Assembly (NCBI GenBank): GCA_902796095.1
Contig: CADBNP010000017.1
Span: forward strand, 1-13,222
Reading direction: 5' to 3'
From: an uncultured Aeromonadales bacterium
Lineage (GTDB): Bacteria > Pseudomonadota > Gammaproteobacteria > Enterobacterales > Succinivibrionaceae
Length of the DNA: 13,222 nucleotides
Both the position numbers and the translations under genes were made by a program. Positions 5,870 through 13,222 of the stretch are shown here, in pieces. The notes below the pieces were generated by a model, which made no database searches, was not told the DNA's origin, and saw only the letters and a list, made by a program, of their open reading frames with translations. Each line of letters starts with the position of its first letter. Positions within the stretch are counted from its first letter, which is position 1.

Positions 5870-6931
5870 ATGAAAAAAATAATTCTTTCTGCAGTCGCTT
5901 CATCGTTACTGTTCTGTTTTGCCGGCAACTGCCATGCCAATGAAACAGACGATGACGGACAGCTGATCGCAGATCTGAAATGTGACTCTGCAGTACTTAA
6001 ATTTAATTCAGGCAGAGTACCTGCCATGGAGGATTTTCTCACTGCCGTAAACAACAAATGGCATTTTGATGCTCTTACCTCCTATTTAACTGAAAAAAAA
6101 GGTAAACTCGGCAGTCTGACATATGCGACAAGCGATGATCTGGAAAATGATGAACTCAACTACTACTTCTCATCAAAAATTCTCAAAAGGTCTGACGGAT
6201 CCTACCTCTACGCATATATTCACGGACACAGCGAAGGGACAGGGAACTCTCTCTGCTTCTTCACTTACAACTCCGAAACTTCTGAATTTACACCATATAA
6301 ATCACCGGTAGACAAAATTTCTGCAGATTACAAATATACGGATAATGCAGCATCTTTTAATGAGGATTCGGACAGCCTCAGCACTTATATGATTTTTCTG
6401 TACAACGAAAGTGATGAGCCTAGCATGAGCATTGAACATGTCTACAGCTGGGACGGCAGCAGCTACAAACTGGAGGGAGCAAACCTCTGGACGGACGGAA
6501 AGATCAAAACTGATTACGATCCGGAAATGAAGAACAGAAGCAAAATGGCGCTTCTGGATGTGGACGGAGACAATATTCCTGAACTGTGGATCAGCACTGA
6601 GGAAGGAAACTGCCAGGAAATGTTCAGTCTTAACGACGGCATTAAACTCATTGCCGACTCATCATTCGGACCTCCTTCCTTTACCTTCACGGAAAACGGT
6701 GTAATGGTCAGTGATCCTGACGGCTTTAACCTTAAATATACATCAATCAGAAACAGTAATCCGAAGGATGTATACAGAGCAGACTGCAAGATTGAAGGAG
6801 AAAAGGAGATATGTTCCTACTTCATTAACGGGAAAAAGATCTCCAAGAAGGAATGGAGCAGCAAGGCGTCATTTCTGAACAGCACCAGGGAAATTAAACC
6901 GGCTTTCGAAAAACTGCTGTCCATTAATTAA
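5870..6931 (+). CDS. Exported protein of unknown function with a DxDGDxxxE loop
   Basis: This is a 353-residue protein. Residues 1-23 are a signal peptide ending CHA before NETDD; there is no lipobox. The mature protein is acidic, with five cysteines (38, 129, 248, 306, 315). Around 226-243 the sequence MALLDVDGDNIPELWIS matches the calcium-loop style of FG-GAP/VCBS-type beta-propeller repeats, but only one such loop is clear. AAGGAG lies 9 bases before the ATG, an excellent ribosome site, so the start is secure. It is not related to the cysteine-rich proteins upstream. It stands alone between a terminator and a hairpin shared with the convergent truA. The product is probably periplasmic or surface-associated; I do not recognise the family. 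Confidence 0.85.
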   Translation: MKKIILSAVASSLLFCFAGNCHANETDDDGQLIADLKCDSAVLKFNSGRVPAMEDFLTAVNNKWHFDALTSYLTEKKGKLGSLTYATSDDLENDELNYYFSSKILKRSDGSYLYAYIHGHSEGTGNSLCFFTYNSETSEFTPYKSPVDKISADYKYTDNAASFNEDSDSLSTYMIFLYNESDEPSMSIEHVYSWDGSSYKLEGANLWTDGKIKTDYDPEMKNRSKMALLDVDGDNIPELWISTEEGNCQEMFSLNDGIKLIADSSFGPPSFTFTENGVMVSDPDGFNLKYTSIRNSNPKDVYRADCKIEGEKEICSYFINGKKISKKEWSSKASFLNSTREIKPAFEKLLSIN

Positions 6932-6981
6932 TGGTACATCAGAGATCCGTTAAACCGGAACATCTTTTCATAATCAAAGCA

Positions 6982-7005
6982 ATCAGCCGGATCAGACCGG
7001 CTGAT
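6982..7005. terminator. Hairpin between convergent genes
   Basis: ATCAGCCGG (6982-6990) and CCGGCTGAT (6997-7005) form a perfect 9-bp stem with a 6-base loop. It lies 50 bases after the stop of the 5870 gene and 17 bases beyond the stop of truA. Neither strand has a proper T-run, so a shared bidirectional terminator is likely but not certain. Confidence 0.5.
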
Positions 7006-7022
7006 GACAGTAAGACTGACAG

Positions 7023-7829
7023 TCATGTGAGAATACTGTCAAGCCAGAGAGGACCAGCGCTGGTTTCAGGTATGCCGAACCGATCCGGATAAAGAACTCT
7101 GACAAGATACAGACCGCCCGGCTTTGCAGTTGCTCCCGCTTTCGTGCGATCTCGCAAATCCATCAGTTCTCCAATCCACTCTGCCGGACGCCGGTGATAT
7201 CCAACCTCCAGCAAAGATCCGGCAATGTTTCTAACCATGTGATGAAGAAAAGCGTTGGCTGTAATTTCGATTATTACAAAATCACCGTACCTTTTTACTT
7301 TTACTTCATGAACATTTCTGAAAGGTGACAGTGACTGGCACTGGGAAGATCGGAAAGAAGAAAAATCCTGTTCCCCGATAAGGTACTGAGCAGCGTCATT
7401 CATGGACTCCGCATCAAGCTCCCTGCCGGAATAATCACTCAGGCCGCCTGACATTATGCCGCATCGCTGTCGTCCGTTCCAGATTATATAACGGTATGTC
7501 CGAGCATAGGCAGAAAAACGGGCATGAAAGTCATCAGGCACAGAAACAGCCCAGCGAACCGCAATATCCGGTGGAAGAAACACATTTACGCCCTTGCTCC
7601 AGGCATATGAAGTACGCTCCTTGCCGGCAGGTTCATAATCAAAATGAACCACCTGACCGGTGGCATGAACCCCGGCATCAGTTCTGCCGGCACAGATTAT
7701 TCTGACATCCTGTGCCGCAATTCTTCCAACGGCCAGTTCGATCTCGCCCTGGATGCTTCTTACCTCATCCTGAAGCTGAAACCCCTGATAGGCGCGACCG
7801 TCGTATTCTATACCAAGTGCTATACGCAT
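7023..7829 (-). CDS. truA: tRNA pseudouridine(38-40) synthase TruA
   Basis: This is a 268-residue protein, the usual size for TruA. It converts uridines 38-40 of the tRNA anticodon arm to pseudouridine in the cytoplasm. The catalytic aspartate is Asp51 in CAGRTDAGVHATGQVVHF. The N-terminal IALGIEYDGRAYQGFQLQ and DEVRSIQ motifs, a YRYIIWN block and an FLHHMVRNIAGSLLEVG block are all typical; the usual GWQ is GFQ here. Its ATG overlaps the stop of fimV by one base (TGATG), so translation is probably coupled to fimV. A fimV-truA pair is common in gammaproteobacteria. The usual accD/folC neighbours downstream are absent in this window; an accessory region follows instead, transcribed towards it. 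Confidence 0.97.
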   Translation of the reverse strand: MRIALGIEYDGRAYQGFQLQDEVRSIQGEIELAVGRIAAQDVRIICAGRTDAGVHATGQVVHFDYEPAGKERTSYAWSKGVNVFLPPDIAVRWAVSVPDDFHARFSAYARTYRYIIWNGRQRCGIMSGGLSDYSGRELDAESMNDAAQYLIGEQDFSSFRSSQCQSLSPFRNVHEVKVKRYGDFVIIEITANAFLHHMVRNIAGSLLEVGYHRRPAEWIGELMDLRDRTKAGATAKPGGLYLVRVLYPDRFGIPETSAGPLWLDSILT

Positions 7830-10800
7830 CAGAGTTTACTCAGCATTTTTTCAGCCTCTTCCCTGTAACTGCTTCCTGCCCTGGTTTTAACATCTTCAAG
7901 AGTCTGTCTGGCGGCAGCCTTGTCATCAATGCTGAGATAAGCCTTGGCCAGGCTGATGTTATCCTTGGCATCCTCATCACTCATCTCAGGAATCGGATCA
8001 TCACTGACAGACTGAGCCAGAAGAGCATCTATGTCATCTGCAGCGACAGTTTCGTTTTCAACCTTAAGTTCCTCACTGTCAGTTACAGCAGCAGGAACTA
8101 CCGGATCTGACTCAGTACTGGAGGAAATGGAATTAAGAAGATCGTCAATATCATCCGATGAGATTTTCTCATCTTCCTTTGATTTCACGGAAGACTTGCT
8201 GCTGTCATCGGCTGCCGATGCCAGGATGGCATCTATATCATCATCAGACGGTTTTGCACTGCCCTTTGATCCGGAATCTTTTCCTCCATTCTTTCCGGCG
8301 GATCCTGCAACTGCTTTGTCACCTTTCTCTGAAGCTGCGTCCGGTTTTTCGTCTCCGGCTCCAAGGGAAGCCAGAATGGCATCAATATCATCGGCAGATG
8401 CCTTTTCATCCGCATCAGTCTTGTCGGATCCTGCCGAGGCAAGAATGGCGTCGATATCATCGGCAGATGGCTTTTCATCTGCAGCTGACTTGCCGGATCC
8501 TGCCGAGGCAAGAATGGCGTCAATATCATCGGCAGATGCCTTTTCGTCAGTAGCTGACTTGCCGGATCCGGCAGAAGCCAGGATGGCGTCAATATCATCG
8601 GCAGAAGCCTTTTCATCAGGCCTGTCGCCGCCACCTCCCTTGGATGCGAGAATGGCATCTATATCGTCATCCGATGCCTTTTCCTCGTTCTCCTGCTTCA
8701 TTGTATTGACATTGCCTCCCATTGAAGCCAGGATAGCATCAATATCATCTTCCGACGCGCTCTCTTTTACCTGAGAAGATGTCTGATCCTTCCCGTCTGA
8801 TGCCGCTGCCAGAATAGCTTCAATATCTTCATCTGAAGCATTCTTTTCATCGGCAGGGCTGGAGGACAATGAAGAATTGGAGAATATGGCATCAATATCA
8901 TCTTCCGAAGCCTTCTCGCTGCCCATTGAAGCCTCAACCTTTGGAGAATCATCCATTGAAGCAAGAATTGCGTCAATTTCGTCGGCAGCAGACTTCTTTC
9001 CGGCAGCATTGCTGCCCTGCTCATTCCTGCCGTCTGAAGAAGAATTCCTGACACCGGAAGCCTGGGCAAGAGGACTGCTCTCATCAATAATTCCGTTACC
9101 AGAGTTCTGTTCAGCCTCGGAAATAATCTGATCAATATCCTGGGAAGTAAGATTGGTTTCCAGATCAACGCTTGTCTTCTTTTTGGTCTGGGAATCAAGA
9201 AAATCATTCTCATCCAGTTCCCTGGCAAGATCCATAGGCACCAGATCATCACTCTGAACGGGATCCACCATCTCACGTTTCGACGGATCCTCGGCAACAA
9301 CGTCACTTGCTCCGATATCAGCCTTCTGGAAGGTTTCCTCATCAAGATCGATATTTGCACCGGAAGAATCATCAGCAATGATAAATGAATTTGCCGGATC
9401 CTTCTCATTAGGCTTTTCATCACTTTCCCGGTTGAGATCTATACCTGAAGACAACGGCGTTTCGCCAGGTACGCTGGCATCACCGTCAGTCGGAACCATT
9501 GCCACTGGATCCAGAGTCATCAGATGATCAAAGTCTCCTGTCTGCTCAAGCTCATCGTCCACCTCTGACTCGATTTCACTGCGAAGTTTGCGGCGCATTC
9601 TGAAGGAAAGGAAGGTGATAATAAGCAGCAGAACAAGGATCACTATGCCGGCTCCGGCCACCAGACCTACAGGAATTTCATTTTCCTTTAGAGCGGTCTG
9701 ATCTGAATTCTCCTTCTTTTCCAGCAGATCATTGAGTCGGCTCATCTGCTGCATAAGAGCTGCATTCTGGGCACGAAGTTCAGAAACTTCCCTGCTTATA
9801 TTTGAAATATCGGAATTTGAGGTAGCTATACGGCTGTTTATATCATCAAATTTGCCGTCCATTCTTCTGGAAACCTCTTTTGAGACCTCCTTTGAAACCT
9901 CATCAATTATTTCTCCCTTGGAATTCCGACCGGCAACCGTATCACCGGAAAATGAAAGAGATGCGCCGGAAGTGGTTGTTTTCGCATCAGGTTTGCTCTG
10001 GCTGTTAATTTCCTCAATTGTTGTCTTCTGACCGCGATCATCAATCAGGAGCACAGTCTCCTCAGGCTTTACCTCCCTGCCCTTCTCCTTCTCTGTGTCA
10101 TCCTTTCTGTCGCCCTGATAGTAATGAACACCGGCGTCTTTGTCACCTTTGTCCAGGGTAATAGTATTCGGCTGAGCAGGTTTGGCATCCTGCTTTTTAT
10201 CTTCAGACACTGCTGTCTGAGCTCCTTCCGACAGAGGAACACCGCACACACCTGACGGACAGTTGGTAAGAGCATACTGAAATTCAGATCTGCTGACACC
10301 ACGCTGGGCCAGCAGCTTCTTTGCCAGATCCCTGTCCTCTGCGGCAGCCTGGGAAGCTGAAGGAATTTTGAAAATACAGCCTGGAACAACAGAATCAAGA
10401 CTTCCGTTGTTGAAGCATTTGATATTTTTTCTGAAGATGGATGCAACCTGCTGATTTTTTGAAACCTTCACATCCTTGGTTCTTTCAGCCAAATCAAAAA
10501 CAGTCTCCCTTGGCTCCAGAGACAGCGTCGTAAGTGTCTTGTTGACATTGTAGTCTGCAGGGAATTTATTATAGGTGAAAAATCCTATATTGCCGCTTTT
10601 ACCTGAGGATGCGGCTGATGCAGAACCCTGATTTCCGTTCCTGCGCGGAGGGTGAAGTCTGCTGTTCGGAATAGTATGATGTCTCGTGCCCTCAGCGTTC
10701 TGATCCGTATAGCGCTGACCGCCCGGCCCTCTGATTTCGACACTGAAGACCTCCATGGAACTGCGCCCGGCATTTACGACTTCAATGTCATTACTGTCAA

Positions 10801-10870
10801 TAGCAGCAGCCCCTGCTCCCAGGGCAAGGGAAAGAAGCATAACCGCAGGTTTTAAAATTCCTCTGTTCAT
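7829..10870 (-). CDS. fimV: FimV/HubP-like polar hub protein
   Basis: This is a protein of about 1013 residues from ATG 10870; a GTG at 10900 would add ten residues before what is clearly a signal peptide (MNRGILKPAVMLLSLALGAGAAA), so I prefer 10870. In order: periplasmic part with a LysM-like segment at about 118-172 (TVFDLAERTK to VVPGCIFKIPS); coiled coil at about 320-388; transmembrane helix at about 401-424 followed by RMRRKLR; a long acidic cytoplasmic part carrying thirteen DDIDAILAS-type motifs; and a C-terminal FimV domain at about 960-1013 (ISLAKAYLSIDDKAAARQTLEDV, a TPR-like unit). FimV/HubP proteins bind peptidoglycan and organise polar machinery such as type IV pili, flagella and chromosome-origin anchors through their acidic cytoplasmic repeats. 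The canonical FimV N-terminal motif is hardly recognisable, so the periplasmic part is divergent. The location between usg and truA supports the call. Confidence 0.93.
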   Translation of the reverse strand: MNRGILKPAVMLLSLALGAGAAAIDSNDIEVVNAGRSSMEVFSVEIRGPGGQRYTDQNAEGTRHHTIPNSRLHPPRRNGNQGSASAASSGKSGNIGFFTYNKFPADYNVNKTLTTLSLEPRETVFDLAERTKDVKVSKNQQVASIFRKNIKCFNNGSLDSVVPGCIFKIPSASQAAAEDRDLAKKLLAQRGVSRSEFQYALTNCPSGVCGVPLSEGAQTAVSEDKKQDAKPAQPNTITLDKGDKDAGVHYYQGDRKDDTEKEKGREVKPEETVLLIDDRGQKTTIEEINSQSKPDAKTTTSGASLSFSGDTVAGRNSKGEIIDEVSKEVSKEVSRRMDGKFDDINSRIATSNSDISNISREVSELRAQNAALMQQMSRLNDLLEKKENSDQTALKENEIPVGLVAGAGIVILVLLLIITFLSFRMRRKLRSEIESEVDDELEQTGDFDHLMTLDPVAMVPTDGDASVPGETPLSSGIDLNRESDEKPNEKDPANSFIIADDSSGANIDLDEETFQKADIGASDVVAEDPSKREMVDPVQSDDLVPMDLARELDENDFLDSQTKKKTSVDLETNLTSQDIDQIISEAEQNSGNGIIDESSPLAQASGVRNSSSDGRNEQGSNAAGKKSAADEIDAILASMDDSPKVEASMGSEKASEDDIDAIFSNSSLSSSPADEKNASDEDIEAILAAASDGKDQTSSQVKESASEDDIDAILASMGGNVNTMKQENEEKASDDDIDAILASKGGGGDRPDEKASADDIDAILASAGSGKSATDEKASADDIDAILASAGSGKSAADEKPSADDIDAILASAGSDKTDADEKASADDIDAILASLGAGDEKPDAASEKGDKAVAGSAGKNGGKDSGSKGSAKPSDDDIDAILASAADDSSKSSVKSKEDEKISSDDIDDLLNSISSSTESDPVVPAAVTDSEELKVENETVAADDIDALLAQSVSDDPIPEMSDEDAKDNISLAKAYLSIDDKAAARQTLEDVKTRAGSSYREEAEKMLSKL
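8018..9146 (-). repeat. Thirteen-copy DDIDAILAS motif array within fimV
   Basis: The core motif (S/A)-x-D-D-I-D-A-I-L-A-S or a variant is encoded near 8027, 8145, 8234, 8382, 8451, 8520, 8589, 8658, 8740, 8820, 8893, 8974 and 9130. The outer copies are more diverged (DDIDDLLNS, EDIEAILAA, QDIDQIISE). Linkers of 10-40 residues, rich in Asp, Glu, Lys, Ser and Gly, separate them. All copies keep the reading frame, so length can vary without harm. Confidence 0.92.
8411..8617 (-). repeat. Three tandem 69-bp units in fimV
   Basis: Units 8549-8617, 8480-8548 and 8411-8479 each encode 23 residues beginning DEK(A/P)SADDIDAILASAGS. They are nearly identical in DNA, with a fourth partial unit continuing to about 8360. 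The high DNA identity indicates recent slippage or unequal recombination. Confidence 0.9.
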
Positions 10871-10932
10871 AGGGCAAGGTATCCAATAAAAACAAGACAC
10901 TCACAGAATAATGCAAAATTCATGCAATTTTT

Positions 10933-10961
10933 ATTATATTGTTCCATGGAGTGACTTTCAC
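10933..10961 (-). promoter_or_regulatory. Promoter for fimV-truA
   Basis: On the minus strand, GTGAAA (10956-10961, four of six to the -35 consensus) is followed by a 17-base spacer and a perfect TATAAT (10933-10938). The predicted transcript starts near 10926, about 55 bases before the ATG at 10870. The -35 overlaps the usg stop codon, so fimV-truA can be transcribed independently of usg. Confidence 0.65.
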
Positions 10962-11962
10962 CACTCATTCGTCATATTCTCCAGAATTTTGATGCAGTTC
11001 TGAACACTTCCTGCCAGCAGGTTGTCGAAAACGGCAAACATGCTGAATTCACCGGCAGCTCCGGTGCTCTCTCTGACTCTTGAAATAATCTGACGATCCC
11101 GATCAATACCGTGAGTTACAGGAGTTACAGTTGCTGATTCAGCATACTCGTTCAGCAGCCCCGAAGAGAGACGGTACTTCAGCTCCGGCAAAGAAACACT
11201 GACAGATGTTCTGAAGGTCAGATGACAGCTGTAGCCGTAAAATACAGAAACAGTATAGCTGTTGAAGGTGATCCTTCCGGACGCTCCGGGAATAAAACTG
11301 CCGATATCCCTGATCTGAGTCATTTCGTAATCAGAGTACTGCTCCTCATCACCGGAAACTTCAGAAGGTATCACATTGAACGCCACCTGGGCAGGAAAAT
11401 TCTTCATAACCGGAGGTCTGCCGTTAAGAAGCTGGGCCGCCTGACCGGCAAGCTCCTTGACTCCTTCGTGTCCTGCTGCAGATACGGGCTCCATGGCAGT
11501 TATGTTCAGATATTCTATACCGAACTCATTGTATATTTCATATATGGCAAGAGCTGCGGATATTACCGCAGGAGACGGGGAAACCAGATAAGGGTATGCG
11601 GGATCAGCCGCATCGCATCCGTTGATTTCCGGAATTATCAGCCTTGCATCATCTCTCGCACGCTCGCCGCGGGTAGCATCGATAACCTTGCAGCCTGCAT
11701 CAAGTGCCTTCAGCATCGGTTCTCTTGCATTTTTTGAACTGCAGAAGAAAACAGCAACCGTCACACGGGAAAAGTCAAAATCATCAAGTCTGCCCTTGAT
11801 ATAATTCTTCTTTCTGAATTTTACGGCATCATAATCATCCGGAGCCTTTTCCAAAGGATAAAAATCAGAAATTTCGATATTTTCCCTGTCCTGCAGTTTT
11901 TCGAGAAACATCTTTCCCTGAGCGGTATCAGTTCCTGCTACCGCAAGTGATATTGATTGCAT
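10958..11962 (-). CDS. usg: USG-1 family protein (non-catalytic aspartate-semialdehyde dehydrogenase homologue)
   Basis: This is a 334-residue protein from ATG 11962, which has an AGG five bases upstream. The frame is open further up to 12061, but the extra 33 residues do not belong to the family. The fold follows aspartate-semialdehyde dehydrogenase: an N-terminal nucleotide-binding start (ISLAVAGTDTAQG, a degenerate glycine loop), VAVFFCSSKNA, AGCKVIDATRGE, and the family-typical ELAGQAAQLLNGRPP and QVAFNVIPSE. Where true dehydrogenases carry the catalytic cysteine, this protein reads SPSPAVISAAL with no cysteine, as in E. coli Usg, so the enzyme activity is probably absent. The biological role of Usg is not established. 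It lies 303 bases downstream of pdxB, the same neighbour as in E. coli. Confidence 0.92.
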   Translation of the reverse strand: MQSISLAVAGTDTAQGKMFLEKLQDRENIEISDFYPLEKAPDDYDAVKFRKKNYIKGRLDDFDFSRVTVAVFFCSSKNAREPMLKALDAGCKVIDATRGERARDDARLIIPEINGCDAADPAYPYLVSPSPAVISAALAIYEIYNEFGIEYLNITAMEPVSAAGHEGVKELAGQAAQLLNGRPPVMKNFPAQVAFNVIPSEVSGDEEQYSDYEMTQIRDIGSFIPGASGRITFNSYTVSVFYGYSCHLTFRTSVSVSLPELKYRLSSGLLNEYAESATVTPVTHGIDRDRQIISRVRESTGAAGEFSMFAVFDNLLAGSVQNCIKILENMTNEW

Positions 11963-12207
11963 AAAAACCTGTTCTTCCGTAGATGTAAAGATCAACCATA
12001 TGAGAAGCGGGAGCACCGGATTAAAATCATCCGATCCGGACGCTCCTAACATCCGCCGCAACCTGTATTTTATCAGAAAAGAAGCAGATCCCGATAACGC
12101 GATTGACTTTCAGCTGCTCACTGTCAGCACGCTGCAGATCAAAATACAGCCGGGTGAATATTAAAACCGGTACTGATGCCGGAATTCAGAACAGCATCTT
12201 CAGGAAA

Positions 12208-12255
12208 TCACCAGGTGTTTTCGTTTATGATAGCAGTATTATTTACCTCCATCAT
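12208..12255 (-). CDS. Possible 15-residue peptide downstream of pdxB
   Basis: AAAGG directly after the pdxB stop is spaced seven bases from ATG-ATG, opening a frame MMEVNNTAIINENTW and TGA. The ribosome site is good, but the frame is short and could be chance. The rest of the pdxB-usg gap (11963-12207) holds no gene I can support; a weak CCGG/CCGG hairpin followed by TTTT near 12160-12183 (minus strand) might end some pdxB transcripts. Confidence 0.25.
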   Translation of the reverse strand: MMEVNNTAIINENTW

Positions 12256-12265
12256 AATCAACCTT

Positions 12266-13222
12266 TCACAAAATCAGCCCGAATCCGGCTTTGGAAAGAA
12301 GTGATTTCAACTCCGGATCGCCTATGCTGAACCTTTTTGAAGACCACTCACGGCGGCCCGGATAATTTTTTCTCATAAGATCAAAGGAAGAGGGATCTGT
12401 ATACTGCTTTCTGAATATCTTGCTGTCCCGCTCCGGATTATAAACCTCAAGAGCAATCTCACCCCATGCCTTTTCAGGATCTGAACTCGACGGCATAAAG
12501 TCAGAGTCTGTGACACTGAGAAGCCCGCTTTCCTCCGGAAGCTTCTGCTCAATACCGAAAAATCTGCAAAAGCCAGAAGCTATCATGGAGGTTCCTCTCA
12601 GTTTGCCCTCGGCACTGTATCCCGCAATATGAGGAGTGGACAGGAAGGTATGTCCTATAAGCGGGACATTAACCTTCGGTTCGTGCTCCCACACATCCAT
12701 TACCAGTTCCAGATCCCCTGATTTTTCCATGCGGACAAGAAGAGCATCGTTGTTCCATACATCCCCCCTGGATGCATTGACAAGCACAGTTCCAGGTTTC
12801 AGTGCACTGATTTCATCATCCGAAAGCATGTGCCACGTCGGATATGCACCGTCTTTTGTGAGAGGTACATGAAATGTAACAATATCCGAATTCAGAGCAT
12901 CGTTCCATGAAACGTAGTTCTTTCCTGAACCGGAATCAGCCACGGCAAGAAAAGGATCGTAGATCCTGACGTTCATTCCCAGCAGTTCAGCATAAAAAGC
13001 CACGCTTGAGCCTGTATTGCCACCTCCAACTATGCCGATGCTTTTCCCTTTCAGACAGAAGGATTTTCTCCTGGCCAGAAGGAACAGCGAAGAAATCACA
13101 TACTGACCCACGCTGATGCGGTTGCAGCCGGGAGCACTCTGAAACATGATATTTCTGTCGGAAAGAAGTCCGGCATCCACATGATCTGTTCCTATAGTGC
13201 AGGTACCGACATATTTAAGAGA
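12266..13222 (-). CDS. pdxB: Erythronate-4-phosphate dehydrogenase, 5' end beyond window
   Basis: 318 residues are visible and the frame is open to the right edge; about 60-75 N-terminal residues are missing by comparison with the family length of about 380. The enzyme oxidises 4-phospho-D-erythronate with NAD in the deoxyxylulose-5-phosphate-dependent pathway to pyridoxal phosphate. Visible marks are YVGTCTIGTDHVD at the edge, the NAD-binding GIVGGGNTG loop with the acidic residue in IYDP, and the catalytic Arg (NASRGDVWNN), Glu (MDVWEHEP) and His (TPHIAGYS) of D-2-hydroxyacid dehydrogenases. The C-terminal PdxB dimerisation domain is present (FDLMRKNYPGRREWSSK). The GTG at 13180 is an internal valine, not the start. 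The gene precedes usg, as in E. coli. Confidence 0.97.
   Translation of the reverse strand, partial: SLKYVGTCTIGTDHVDAGLLSDRNIMFQSAPGCNRISVGQYVISSLFLLARRKSFCLKGKSIGIVGGGNTGSSVAFYAELLGMNVRIYDPFLAVADSGSGKNYVSWNDALNSDIVTFHVPLTKDGAYPTWHMLSDDEISALKPGTVLVNASRGDVWNNDALLVRMEKSGDLELVMDVWEHEPKVNVPLIGHTFLSTPHIAGYSAEGKLRGTSMIASGFCRFFGIEQKLPEESGLLSVTDSDFMPSSSDPEKAWGEIALEVYNPERDSKIFRKQYTDPSSFDLMRKNYPGRREWSSKRFSIGDPELKSLLSKAGFGLIL

Noticed and set aside
8342..8617. CRISPR-like regular repeats
   Set aside because: The repeats are coding tandem units with no unique spacers and keep the fimV reading frame.
8031..8774. Plus-strand 247-residue frame rich in Ser, Ala and Glu
   Set aside because: It is the mirror of the fimV repeat array; the repeated codons lack antisense stops. 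It has no ribosome site or family match, while the minus strand carries a recognisable FimV.
10871..10900. GTG start for fimV at 10900
   Set aside because: It would put ten residues, including two Cys and a Trp, in front of a well-formed signal peptide that starts at ATG 10870.
11222..11737. Plus-strand 171-residue frame
   Set aside because: It is antisense to usg, whose family motifs are clear on the minus strand.
11963..12061. N-terminal extension of usg to ATG 12061
   Set aside because: The added 33 residues are not part of the family, and the internal ATG 11962 has a spaced AGG and gives the normal length.
13178..13180. GTG at 13180 as the pdxB start
   Set aside because: The frame continues upstream with YVGTCTIGTDHV, conserved internal PdxB sequence; the gene is simply cut by the window edge.

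Overview
The window looks like a gammaproteobacterial chromosome. The right-hand part carries pdxB - usg - fimV - truA, all on the minus strand. This order is well known around truA in Vibrio, Aeromonas, Shewanella and their relatives. The sequences are divergent: the FimV-like protein keeps only the LysM-like region, the membrane anchor and the C-terminal domain recognisably. A host-associated member of the Aeromonadales/Succinivibrionaceae type is my guess from overall feel, not something the sequence proves.

Layout. From 1 to 2519 (minus strand) lies a two-gene unit: a small MerR-type regulator whose end overlaps the start of a VIT-vWA domain protein that runs off the left edge. Upstream of it, at 2537-2574, a 10-base motif occurs three times and is the best operator candidate in the window. 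From 2802 to 5714 (plus strand) lies a family of exported, cysteine-rich proteins with an LprI-like (lysozyme-inhibitor-like) C-terminus: two intact paralogues (2802-3674 and 4139-5014) and one broken copy (5269-5714). The broken copy carries a start-proximal frameshift and an internal deletion of about 431 bp. From 5870 to 6931 is an unrelated exported orphan protein with an acidic DxDGDxxxE loop. A perfect 9-bp hairpin sits between it and the convergent truA.

The right half is housekeeping and polarity functions: truA (tRNA pseudouridine synthase) starts on the stop codon of fimV (TGATG). fimV encodes a single-pass cell-pole or peptidoglycan-associated hub protein whose acidic cytoplasmic part holds thirteen copies of a DDIDAILAS-like motif, three of them in near-identical 69-bp tandem units. 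A good promoter (GTGAAA-17-TATAAT) sits in the usg-fimV gap. usg encodes a catalytically dead aspartate-semialdehyde dehydrogenase homologue, and pdxB (erythronate-4-phosphate dehydrogenase, vitamin B6 synthesis) is cut by the right edge.

The left half appears to be accessory DNA inserted or rearranged next to truA, where accD/folC-type genes usually follow. The points most worth following are the cysteine-rich LprI-like family with its decaying copy, the iterated operator-like motif before the MerR/VIT-vWA pair, and the FliM-like linear-motif array in FimV. No tRNA, rRNA, CRISPR array, transposase or integrase was seen.
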